Below are positions 1 to 5,723 of a stretch of DNA of 5,723 nt, piece after piece; position 1 is the first letter of the stretch; every line of letters starts with the position of its first letter. The DNA is from Bacteroidota bacterium (GTDB taxonomy: Bacteria > Bacteroidota > Rhodothermia > Balneolales > Balneolaceae): assembly GCA_024635465.1 (NCBI GenBank), contig JAGXIS010000104.1, positions 1-5,723 of the forward strand, written 5' to 3'. The notes under the pieces are model-generated. The model worked only from the letters and a program-made list of their open reading frames with translations. It did not search any database and was not told where the DNA came from. The position numbers were made by a program, and so were the translations under genes.

Positions 1-677
1 GTTCTCAACCCTTGCAAAAATCCGGGTTCAGGTGGAATACATCCCATATTTCCCGCCACAGGTTCTACAATAATAGCGGCAACTTTATCTTTATTCTTTT
101 TCAGTAGTTTTTCTACACTTCCAAGATCATTGTATTCAGCATTCAGTGTATCTTTTGCTGTTCCCTTTGTTACACCGGGACTACTGGGTTTACCCAATGT
201 TAAAGCACCACTACCGGCCTTAATCAGGAAAGAGTCGGCATGACCATGATAATTCCCTTCAAACTTGATGATTTTATCTCTTCCGGTATAACCTCTGGCA
301 ACCCGAATAGCACTCATACAAGCCTCCGTTCCGGAGTTCACCATACGAACTCTGTCCACATTTGGAACCATCTTCTGAACCAGCTCTGCCATGTCAATTT
401 CGATCTCTGTAGGAGCTCCAAAAGAGGTGGAGTTAAAGGATGCATCCTGAACCGCTTTGATTACAGCCGGGTACGCATGTCCCAATATCATGGGTCCCCA
501 AGAGCCGACAAAGTCGATATACACATTGCCATCCTCATCAGTAATTAATGATCCCTTTGCTTTCTTGAAAAATACCGGGACGCCCCCTACAGATTTAAAT
601 GCCCTCGCCGGCGAGTTTACTCCACCCGGTATAAATTTCTGTGCACGATCAAATAAAAATTCACTTTTTAATAGCAT
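1..677 (-). CDS. hemL: Glutamate-1-semialdehyde 2,1-aminomutase, N-terminal 225 residues (runs off the left edge)
   Basis: HemL is a cytosolic PLP enzyme that converts glutamate-1-semialdehyde to 5-aminolevulinate, the tetrapyrrole precursor in the C5 pathway. I translated the minus strand from the ATG at 677-675 and found 225 uninterrupted codons. Visible HemL signatures are [13 protein letters not shown] near residues 15-27, [12 protein letters not shown] at 59-70, the PLP-phosphate loop NSGTEA at 114-119, [17 protein letters not shown] at 132-148, [17 protein letters not shown] at 153-169, and [11 protein letters not shown] at 202-212. The family is about 430 residues, so roughly half is visible; the Schiff-base lysine lies beyond base 1. 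Residue 120 is Cys where E. coli HemL has Thr (GTEAT). No Shine-Dalgarno is visible. An out-of-frame ATG at 685-683 opens a 5-codon frame overlapping this start, probably by chance. It lies 72 bp after htpX on the same strand. Confidence 0.96.
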   Translation of the reverse strand, partial: MLLKSEFLFDRAQKFIPGGVNSPARAFKSVGGVPVFFKKAKGSLITDEDGNVYIDFVGSWGPMILGHAYPAVIKAVQDASFNSTSFGAPTEIEIDMAELVQKMVPNVDRVRMVNSGTEACMSAIRVARGYTGRDKIIKFEGNYHGHADSFLIKAGSGALTLGKPSSPGVTKGTAKDTLNAEYNDLGSVEKLLKKNKDKVAAIIVEPVAGNMGCIPPEPGFLQGLR

Positions 678-749
678 GTTATCATAGTCTATACTCGTAA
701 ATCACATTTCATGAGATTAATTCTCAAAATCAATGATCTACATCAAAAA
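678..749. other. htpX-hemL intergenic gap, no clear signal
   Basis: This is a 72 bp AT-rich spacer between two genes on the same strand. It contains one small inverted repeat, TGAGA at 712-716 and TCTCA at 722-726, with a 5-base loop. On the minus strand no T-run follows it, so it is not a convincing terminator. I see no recognisable promoter or Shine-Dalgarno. hemL may be read through from htpX or have its own unrecognised promoter. Confidence 0.5.
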
Positions 750-1640
750 TTAATCACTCATATTCTGAAGAGCGGCAATACGATCTTCGAGTGGTGGATG
801 TGTCATGAACAGTGCTTTAAAGCCACTCCTCTTGCCACCCGTAATTCCGAAAGCCCTCATCGACTCCGGCAGTTGATTCGGTACCTGTGACTCCGCTTTG
901 AGTCGTTGCAGGGCGTTGATCATACCTAGCCGGCTTCCCAATCTGGCGCCGTCTCTGTCGGCAACAAACTCTCTTCTTCTGGAGAACCAAAAAACGATTG
1001 TAGATGCCAATATGGCCAAGACGATTTCAGCTGCAATGGTCGTAATAAAATATCCAATGCCAAGACCTTGCTCATTCTTAAGTATCACACGATCTACCAC
1101 AAAACCAATCACTCTGGCGAGGAACATCACAAACGTATTCACAACACCCTGGATGAGCGCCAGTGTGATCATATCTCCATTGGCGACGTGACCTACTTCA
1201 TGACCCAAAACGGCTTCTATTTCACCCTTATCAAACCGCTGCATCATACCACTGCTTACTGCAACCAACGCTTTGTTTCGATTGGAACCTGTTGCAAACG
1301 CATTGGCTTGTTGCGCTTCAAAAATACCAATTTCCGGCATACCGATACCGGCTTCTTTGGATTGGCGCTCTATCGTTCGGAACAACCACTCTTCCGAAGA
1401 GTTTCTCGGTTTGTCGATGATCTCCACCTTCATAGACCATTTTGCAATCTTCTTGGATAGAAGCAGTGATATCACAGAACCAGCCATTCCAAAAATAAAA
1501 CAGAAGATCAGGAGCGACTGAATATTCAAATTCGTGCCGGACTCATCCAGAAAGGATCCAACACCCAAAAGGTTTAAAGTGATACTTGCCACCACGATGA
1601 TAGCCAGGTTTGTGCCTAAAAATAGGAGAACTCTTTTCAT
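750..1640 (-). CDS. htpX: Membrane zinc metalloprotease HtpX (M48B family)
   Basis: HtpX is an inner-membrane zinc endoprotease with a cytosolic active site. It degrades damaged or misfolded membrane proteins, and in E. coli it works alongside FtsH. The 296-residue product matches the usual length of about 290. Hydrophobic segments lie near residues 4-28, 41-62, 158-183 and 196-219, the expected four-segment layout. The catalytic motif is GHEVGH at 146-151, giving zinc ligands H147 and H151 and catalytic E148. The third ligand is E224 in RRREFVAD (221-228). Other family marks are NAFATG (113-118) and the C-terminal HPPLEDRI (281-288). All catalytic residues are present, so it should be active. 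The start at 1640 puts MKRVLLFLGTNL directly before the first membrane segment; no Shine-Dalgarno is visible. It lies 165 bp downstream of hemB and 72 bp upstream of hemL on the same strand. In E. coli htpX is envelope-stress induced; nothing in this sequence shows how it is controlled. Confidence 0.97.
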   Translation of the reverse strand: MKRVLLFLGTNLAIIVVASITLNLLGVGSFLDESGTNLNIQSLLIFCFIFGMAGSVISLLLSKKIAKWSMKVEIIDKPRNSSEEWLFRTIERQSKEAGIGMPEIGIFEAQQANAFATGSNRNKALVAVSSGMMQRFDKGEIEAVLGHEVGHVANGDMITLALIQGVVNTFVMFLARVIGFVVDRVILKNEQGLGIGYFITTIAAEIVLAILASTIVFWFSRRREFVADRDGARLGSRLGMINALQRLKAESQVPNQLPESMRAFGITGGKRSGFKALFMTHPPLEDRIAALQNMSD

Positions 1641-1682
1641 AATTCTATACGTTGCTTAATGATTAAAACTAAATTTTTATAC

Positions 1683-1702
1683 GCCATTTAATTCTAAATG
1701 GC
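1683..1702 (-). terminator. Perfect 8-bp hairpin downstream of hemB, possible weak terminator
   Basis: GCCATTTA at 1683-1690 pairs perfectly with TAAATGGC at 1695-1702 around a 4-base loop (ATTC). Read on the minus strand the stem is followed by an A/T-rich run, but not by the uninterrupted T-tract of a classical intrinsic terminator, and the stem has only three G-C pairs. Its place, about 100 bp past the hemB stop and about 40 bp before the htpX start, suits hemB transcript 3'-end formation or an RNA processing site. The inverted repeat is certain; its function is inferred. Confidence 0.45.
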
Positions 1703-1734
1703 TGAAGATTTACTATGTGAACTCATGATTTCAG

Positions 1735-1839
1735 ATTACAACATTCATGCCGCATCATTAGCGAAACAAATTACTACAATCGTGTCGCATCTTTAGCGAA
1801 ATAGATTACAACAATCGTGCCGCATCTTTAGCAAAATAG
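1735..1839. repeat. Three tandem 35-bp repeats made from the 3' end of hemB
   Basis: Three head-to-tail copies with no spacers lie at 1735-1769, 1770-1804 and 1805-1839. Each begins ATTAC on the plus strand and shares the core CGCAT..TTAGC. By position, copies 2 and 3 match at 32 of 35 bases, copies 1 and 3 at 29, and copies 1 and 2 at 28, all without gaps. Copy 3 is the real hemB terminus: on the minus strand it encodes YFAKDAARLL and the TAA stop. Copy 2 would encode YFAKDATRL then a stop, and copy 1 the remnant CFANDAA then a stop. Both outer copies carry TTC where hemB has TTT, a synonymous difference. The period is not a multiple of three, so copies 1 and 2 lie outside the hemB reading frame and probably in its 3' untranslated region. 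Slippage or unequal exchange is the simplest origin. Confidence 0.9.
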
Positions 1840-2789
1840 GTGGCAATCAGATCTGCCCCTGCTCTTTTGAACGATAATAATGTTTCCATCATTGCATCTT
1901 CCTCATTAAGCCCTCCCATTTTTGCTGCGGCTTTGATCATTGCATATTCTCCCGATACATTATAAACTGAAACCGGTAAATTCACTGACTCTTTAACGGC
2001 TCTAACCACATCCAGATAGGGAAGACCCGGTTTCACCATGAGGATGTCGGCGCCCTCTTTTTCATCTAAAATAGCTTCTTTCACAGCTTCATTCACGTTT
2101 GCAGGATCCATTTGATATGTTTTTTTATCTCCAAACCCCGGAGCTGAATCCAGTGCATCTCTGAAAGGCCCGTAAAAAGAAGAAGCATATTTTGCACTAT
2201 ATGACATGATCCCGGTCTCATAAAAACCGTTCTCTTCCAGCGCCTCACGCATCAGTAAAATTCTACCATCCATCATATCAGACGGAGCTACAAAGTCGGC
2301 CCCGGCTTCTGCATGACTAACCGCCATTTTGGCAAGCAGATCCGCACTTTCGTCATTCAAGATCTTGTCATTTTTTACGATACCGTCATGGCCATAACTG
2401 CTGTATGGATCCAGTGCCACGTCTGTCATGACAACCATCTCAGGAAACTCTTTTTTAATCGCTTTTACCGTTTGTTGCATCAAACCTTCTGGGTTTAGTG
2501 CTTCCGTTCCCTCATTATCTTTTTTACTGTCGGGTACTTTTGCAAACAGTAATAGTGACGGAATACCCAGGGATTGAATCTCTTCTACCTCTTTCAACAA
2601 AAGATCTACTGAAAAACGATAGTAGCCCGGCATAGATGCAATTTCGCTCTTCACATTTTTTCCCTCCACTACAAAAAGTGGGGCTATAAAATCATCGACT
2701 CCTAATTTGTGCTCCGACACCATTCTTCTGATGTTTTCACTCTTTCGAAGTCGTCGACCTCTGGCGTATGGAAAATCGGATCTGCTCAT
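1806..2789 (-). CDS. hemB: Porphobilinogen synthase (5-aminolevulinate dehydratase)
   Basis: HemB joins two 5-aminolevulinate molecules into porphobilinogen in the cytosol, usually as a homo-octamer. The 327-residue product is full length. The two Schiff-base lysines are K200 (in MSYSAKYAS) and K253 (in MVKPG). The metal-site segment reads TDVALDPYSSYGHDG at 122-136, with D127 and D135 where zinc enzymes such as E. coli HemB have cysteines. This is therefore the aspartate-type, Mg-associated class seen in Pseudomonas. Other family marks are RRLRK at 12-16, PLFVVEG at 37-43, PGYYRFS at 54-60, DMMDGRI at 171-177 and SVYNVSGEYAMIKAA at 274-288. The start at 2789 gives the usual short MSRSDFPYARGRRLRK lead, and no strong Shine-Dalgarno is seen. 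It begins 9 bp after the ChaN-like gene, suggesting co-transcription. Its last 34 coding-strand bases, including the stop, form the innermost copy of a 35-bp tandem repeat. Confidence 0.98.
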   Translation of the reverse strand: MSRSDFPYARGRRLRKSENIRRMVSEHKLGVDDFIAPLFVVEGKNVKSEIASMPGYYRFSVDLLLKEVEEIQSLGIPSLLLFAKVPDSKKDNEGTEALNPEGLMQQTVKAIKKEFPEMVVMTDVALDPYSSYGHDGIVKNDKILNDESADLLAKMAVSHAEAGADFVAPSDMMDGRILLMREALEENGFYETGIMSYSAKYASSFYGPFRDALDSAPGFGDKKTYQMDPANVNEAVKEAILDEKEGADILMVKPGLPYLDVVRAVKESVNLPVSVYNVSGEYAMIKAAAKMGGLNEEDAMMETLLSFKRAGADLIATYFAKDAARLL

Positions 2790-2798
2790 TTTTTCTGT

Positions 2799-3668
2799 TT
2801 AATAGGTTCGAGTCATGGATCGAGGTACTACAATCGTAAAATCAGCTGCACTTAACTCCTCCAAATCCACATCAAAGGGATCATCAACCAAAATAGTATT
2901 GATACTCATGATTTCATATCCGCTTACTTGATCTTCAATAAACCAGATAATTCCCTCCCAATTGTTAGAATGATAAGAGCCGTTCAAATGGAATAGTTGG
3001 TCATCAAGTCCCATATTTAGAAGAATAAAATGCGCCATTGTTGCGTCTTTTACAGCCTGTGCATAGATAAGATTATCACCTCCGTGTCCACCCGCCGCCT
3101 CTGCAATGCTAACATAACTAGGGATTGTGATATCGATCTCGATTGGAAGGGGAGCAATCCACTGTTTGGCTTCGCTACTTAACGAGTCTAAAACCGCAAG
3201 ACCATCCCTGAAAACGGAAGATGCATATCGCCTGGGAATATTTGTTGCTATCAACTGAACATCATTCTCTTTAGCCAGTTCCAAAATGGGTTTATAGTCC
3301 GTTTCGTAATTACTCCACAACCGGGCTTCACTCTCAAAACTGCTCTGACTAATGAGATTACTTAAGTATTCATCAATAAGTAATTGTTGATCCGCTTCAA
3401 ACATCTCCATCCCAATATGTGTTTGGCGTGATGGATCCGCAATCAGCTCATTTGCTATTTCGTATTGAAGCCAATGTGAAATCGGATCGTTATGAAGTTC
3501 ACCAAAAAAAATGAGATCCTGACTCGATATCTGATCCATAAAATCTGAGTACAAAACAGTATCTCCTTCACTTGAATAGATCAAGTAAGCAGGTTTCTCT
3601 ACATCAGTGTGAAGTGCTGCCAAAAAAAATGACAGAATCGAAACTATAAATAGTTTTCCCATTATCAT
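2799..3668 (-). CDS. Exported ChaN-like putative haem-binding protein (DUF399 / Tiki-fold type)
   Basis: The 289-residue product resembles the ChaN/DUF399 family, whose Campylobacter member binds a pair of stacked haems and was proposed to help iron or haem uptake. Residues 1-18 form a signal peptide (Lys5, then a hydrophobic run ending FFLAA). No lipobox Cys follows, so export by signal peptidase I to the periplasm is likely. Family motifs in order are FFGELHNDP (54-62) with E57 and H59, IGMEMFEADQQ (85-95), ATNIPRRYA (141-149), a GGHGG turn (193-197), KDATMA (207-212) and NGSYHS (229-234). I cannot assign the haem ligand from sequence alone. The start is ATGATAATG at 3668-3660; the first ATG directly follows the TAA that closes the extended upstream peptidase frame, so translational coupling is plausible. 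hemB starts 9 bp downstream. Family assignment is fairly secure; haem binding here is inferred from the family and neighbours. Confidence 0.82.
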   Translation of the reverse strand: MIMGKLFIVSILSFFLAALHTDVEKPAYLIYSSEGDTVLYSDFMDQISSQDLIFFGELHNDPISHWLQYEIANELIADPSRQTHIGMEMFEADQQLLIDEYLSNLISQSSFESEARLWSNYETDYKPILELAKENDVQLIATNIPRRYASSVFRDGLAVLDSLSSEAKQWIAPLPIEIDITIPSYVSIAEAAGGHGGDNLIYAQAVKDATMAHFILLNMGLDDQLFHLNGSYHSNNWEGIIWFIEDQVSGYEIMSINTILVDDPFDVDLEELSAADFTIVVPRSMTRTY

Positions 3669-3830
3669 TTATTCAATTTCCTGAAGATAGTTTAATCGAA
3701 TCGCTTCAAATTCATCACCCGGAGTCCAGCTCATCATTTCATCACGGTTGATTATATCAAAAGATGCACGAAATATTAATCGTACATCACTTTCCATTCC
3801 TGCCATATCCCAGAACTCATTGATTTCATC
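3669..3830 (-). pseudogene. In-frame C-terminal continuation of the M28 peptidase after a TAG codon
   Basis: After TAG at 3833-3831 the same frame stays open for 53 codons and closes at TAA (3671-3669), whose last base abuts the ChaN-like ATG at 3668. The segment begins DEINEFWDMAGMESD and includes SWTPGDEFEAIR. This resembles the usual end of bacterial M28 lipoproteins, where a YHxxxDE turn leads into the final helix and a W.PGDEF-like tail. With it the protein would be 552 codons including the stop, a normal size for PA-domain M28 peptidases. So this is not a 3' untranslated spacer. It is either lost coding sequence after a nonsense mutation, a base error in the assembly, or a segment made by readthrough. 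An internal ATG at 3806-3804 could in principle start a 45-residue peptide, but nothing supports that. Confidence 0.8.
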
Positions 3831-5324
3831 CTATACAGAATGATAATTTGCCGATCGAACACTATCAACAACGGCCGGCCAATCGTCGGGTTTATCAATA
3901 AAATCGAGGCCGCCATTGAGGTAAATGGCTGGTATACCTATTCTCGCATATGAAAAATGGTCTGAACGATAAAAAATTCCCTGTTCGGGTCGAAGATCTC
4001 TAACAGCAACCCGATCGGCTTCTTCAATGTGTTGTTTGAATATATCTGTGATACTGTTACGTCCGTAACCGATAAGTACCATATCATTTGTCTCACCGAA
4101 GATCTGCATACTATCCAGATTAATGTTTGCTGACACCTTCCCGGGGTGTACCGTTGGATTTTGTGACCAGTACAGCGATCCCAGCAGACCCATCTCCTCT
4201 GCTCCGACAAACATAAATTTAACGCTTCGACGTAACTCATTTTCAACCATCTTCAATGCCTTTGCTGTTTCCAATACAGCACTTACACCACTTGCATTAT
4301 CCTGTGCACCATTATTGATTGAATCCCCATCAACGGGGGTAGTCACACCCAAATGGTCATAATGTGCCGAAAAAATCACGTATTCATCTTGTAAAGAGGG
4401 ATCTGAACCCTCAATTTTACCAATCACATTACTCGTCGACAAATCACCGTACTCTGCGTTGAGATCTACATCAATGGTCACCCCATCCAATACAATCGGA
4501 GCAAAATCTTTCGAATCAGCTGCTTCCAATGTGACACTCAATCCTAATCCACCCTGTTCTAATAGCATAGTACTGCTCTCTTCAGTTAGCCAGCTGTTAA
4601 ATTCAGGTTTATTTCCATTCGCTGAATCACCGCTTTTAAGAGAAAATCTCTCCCGGCCCCAGCTGTTTGAAACCACAGACCATGGATATCCTGCTGTTTC
4701 ATTTGTATGAATAATTATTGCTCCCAATGCACCCATCTCTTCCGCTTTTTCAAACTTATAACTCCACCTTCCATAATAGAGACGCGTATTCCCTTCGAAA
4801 ATTTCAGGAAAATAAGAAGGGTCACTATTTTTAAAAACCACTACTTTTCCGGAGACATCAACATCTTTATAATCATCCCATTCAAATTCGGGGGCTTGTA
4901 TTCCATAACCTACATATACCACTTCTGCATCCCGGATACGAATTTCCTCATCCTCATTACTGGGCCACGCCATAAACTCAGTAGAGTATTCCAATTCATC
5001 GATCACTGTTCCATTTTTCTTAATTTTGATTGTGGCAGATGAACGGTCTACACGCTGACTCAAAAGCGGTACTTCCTGAATATAGGTACCGTCAGACATA
5101 CCGGGGTCAACACCCATTTCTTGCAATTGATCAATCATATATTCAACAGTTAAATCCTCTCCATGAGTTGCCGGTGCTCTCCCTTCAAATTCATTGGATG
5201 AGAGTGTTTCAATATGGTTTAAAAGTGAGGTCTCAGTAATGGATTGCTCAGCATCTTCCAAGTCTACAGTTGGTTGGCAGGCAACAATCCAAACGAGGAT
5301 AGATAAAATGGATATCTTTTTCAT
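3831..5324 (-). CDS. M28-family zinc metallopeptidase lipoprotein with PA domain, apparently truncated by an in-frame TAG
   Basis: This is a predicted envelope-anchored aminopeptidase-like hydrolase. The N-terminus has KK, a hydrophobic stretch and a lipobox ending IVAC, with lipidated C16. An HIETLSSNEFEGRAP region (37-51) typical of these proteins follows, then a PA-like inserted domain around residues 130-270 (VVYVGYGI; GKVVVFKN; AEEMGALGAIIIH). The M28 catalytic domain spans about 298 to the end. Metal-site residues are all visible: H321 in SAHYDHLG, D342 in GAQDNASG, E376/E377 in GAEEMGLLGS, D404 in NLDS and H456 in SDHFSYARIGIPAIY. The reading frame ends at TAG after residue 497 (NYHSV), just before the expected last helix, which the DNA still encodes to 3669. 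The metal site is kept but the fold would be incomplete. Substrate cannot be predicted. The start at 5324 is fixed by the signal peptide. It is the first gene of a likely operon with the ChaN-like gene and hemB. Confidence 0.9.
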   Translation of the reverse strand: MKKISILSILVWIVACQPTVDLEDAEQSITETSLLNHIETLSSNEFEGRAPATHGEDLTVEYMIDQLQEMGVDPGMSDGTYIQEVPLLSQRVDRSSATIKIKKNGTVIDELEYSTEFMAWPSNEDEEIRIRDAEVVYVGYGIQAPEFEWDDYKDVDVSGKVVVFKNSDPSYFPEIFEGNTRLYYGRWSYKFEKAEEMGALGAIIIHTNETAGYPWSVVSNSWGRERFSLKSGDSANGNKPEFNSWLTEESSTMLLEQGGLGLSVTLEAADSKDFAPIVLDGVTIDVDLNAEYGDLSTSNVIGKIEGSDPSLQDEYVIFSAHYDHLGVTTPVDGDSINNGAQDNASGVSAVLETAKALKMVENELRRSVKFMFVGAEEMGLLGSLYWSQNPTVHPGKVSANINLDSMQIFGETNDMVLIGYGRNSITDIFKQHIEEADRVAVRDLRPEQGIFYRSDHFSYARIGIPAIYLNGGLDFIDKPDDWPAVVDSVRSANYHSV

Positions 5325-5471
5325 AGCTTATTTATTTATTAAAATCGGAATGTAAAATTACCGTTTCAGTCTATCAGGTACAAGTTGAATAGTATTGAAC
5401 CCTTTCTAGTCATAGTCATTTCAACATTTTATATATTTCTCTAACCCACTCTTTTTTCGTATGATTTATAT
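5325..5471. other. Divergent intergenic region between the M28 gene and the SDR gene
   Basis: These 147 AT-rich bases separate two divergently transcribed genes, so both promoters should lie here. Next to the peptidase start is a short TTAT-type repeat (5329-5340) that gives an A-rich untranslated leader on the minus strand, a style common where Shine-Dalgarno sequences are absent. A perfect 6-bp direct repeat (AGTCAT twice, 5408-5419) sits mid-region and could be chance. An A/T run around 5427-5438 and a T-run near 5452-5457 lie before the SDR start. No convincing operator or riboswitch is visible. Confidence 0.55.
5353..5383 (-). promoter_or_regulatory. Candidate promoter for the M28-ChaN-hemB operon
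   Basis: On the minus strand, TTGTAC (5383-5378) is separated by exactly 17 bp from TAATTTTA (5360-5353). The second box is one base from the Bacteroidota -7 element TAnnTTTG, and the first contains the TTG core of the upstream element. It lies about 30 bp before the peptidase ATG, a reasonable leader length. Matches to the E. coli sigma-70 consensus are poor (3 of 6 in each box), and AT-rich sequence yields such boxes by chance, so this is only a candidate. Confidence 0.3.
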
Positions 5472-5723
5472 ATGTCATGGAACGCTGATTTCTACAAAAA
5501 TAAGACCCTTTTAATAACAGGGGCTGCCAGCGGAATCGGTAAACGATTAGCGGAGAAAATTGCATCCTACTCAGATGTAACACTCATTCTTTGGGATCGA
5601 AATCCGGATCAACTTAAATTGATAAAGCAGCAGCTTAATTCGAAATGTACTGTAACAATTTGTGATATCGATATTTCAGATCCGGGTCGAATATCATTGG
5701 AGGCAGACCGATTGGTTAAACAA
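5472..5723 (+). CDS. Short-chain dehydrogenase/reductase, N-terminal 84 residues (runs off the right edge)
   Basis: I translated the plus strand from ATG at 5472 and found 84 open codons to the window edge. The product opens MSWNADFYKNKTLLITG and shows the classical SDR nucleotide-binding signature TGAASGIG at residues 16-23, preceded by a short beta strand. The second strand ends LILWDR (38-43); the acidic D42 at this place usually means a preference for NAD(H) over NADP(H). D65-I66-D67 matches the adenine-contacting acidic turn after the third strand. The catalytic Ser, Tyr and Lys lie outside the window, so substrate and exact function cannot be stated. SDRs are typically about 250 residues, so about a third is visible. 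It is divergent from the peptidase operon across a 147 bp spacer and has no clear Shine-Dalgarno. The upstream ATG at 5461 is out of frame. Confidence 0.92.
   Translation, partial: MSWNADFYKNKTLLITGAASGIGKRLAEKIASYSDVTLILWDRNPDQLKLIKQQLNSKCTVTICDIDISDPGRISLEADRLVKQ

Noticed and set aside
1..677. hemL as a truncated pseudogene
   Set aside because: The frame is open to the window edge with all expected motifs; the missing half is simply outside the window.
240..687. Two overlapping plus-strand frames opposite hemL
   Set aside because: The minus strand encodes unmistakable HemL motifs throughout; the plus-strand translations are low-complexity antisense shadows.
712..726. 5-bp inverted repeat between htpX and hemL as a terminator
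   Set aside because: The stem is short and AT-leaning, and no T-run follows it on the minus strand.
898..1521. Three plus-strand frames opposite htpX
   Set aside because: Antisense shadows of a well-conserved gene; the translations have no recognisable domain.
1735..1839. Short repeats that might be read as a CRISPR array
   Set aside because: The copies abut with no spacers, diverge by 3-7 bases and derive from the hemB coding end. No cas gene is in the window.
3831..3833. Pyrrolysine or other dedicated recoding at the TAG
   Set aside because: No stem-loop recoding element, tRNA or aminoacyl-tRNA synthetase is visible, and M28 peptidases are not known pyrrolysine proteins. Mutation or base error is simpler, so recoding is kept only as an option to test.
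3938..4246. 102-codon minus-strand frame inside the peptidase
   Set aside because: It lies in another frame within a gene with clear M28 motifs, and its translation shows no recognisable domain.
4123..5239. Four plus-strand frames opposite the M28 gene
   Set aside because: All lie antisense to the supported peptidase frame and show no family features.

Overview
The window is a compact bacterial chromosomal segment (roughly 40-45% G+C by eye). It carries five genes on the minus strand and the start of a divergent gene on the plus strand. The starts lack clear Shine-Dalgarno sequences and have A-rich leaders. One gene encodes a lipoprotein M28 peptidase, and HemB has an aspartate-type metal site. 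Together these suggest a member of the Bacteroidota/Balneolota/Rhodothermota group. That placement is inference from style and gene content; no rRNA or other marker gene is present.

In transcription order on the minus strand the genes are: (1) an M28-type metallopeptidase lipoprotein (5324 to 3831, open to 3669 past one in-frame TAG); (2) a ChaN-like putative haem-binding exported protein (3668-2799); (3) hemB, porphobilinogen synthase (2789-1806); (4) htpX, a membrane zinc protease (1640-750); (5) hemL, glutamate-1-semialdehyde aminomutase (677 to beyond base 1, C-terminus missing). On the plus strand a short-chain dehydrogenase/reductase begins at 5472 and runs off the right edge. Genes 1-3 are packed with 0 and 9 bp junctions and look like one operon. 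htpX and hemL follow gaps of 165 and 72 bp. No stretch over 300 bases lacks a gene; the longest gap is the 165 bp between hemB and htpX.

The common thread is tetrapyrrole metabolism. HemL makes 5-aminolevulinate, HemB condenses two of these to porphobilinogen, and the ChaN-like protein belongs to a family with a described haem-binding member. HtpX and the M28 lipoprotein are envelope proteases with no obvious direct part in that pathway.

Two structures stand out. First, the peptidase frame is cut by a single TAG at 3831-3833, yet continues for 53 family-like codons to a TAA that abuts the next gene's ATG. Second, the last 35 bp of hemB (stop codon plus coding tail) recur as two further degenerate copies immediately downstream, at exactly 35 bp period. 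No CRISPR array, transposase, tRNA, rRNA or phage gene was seen.
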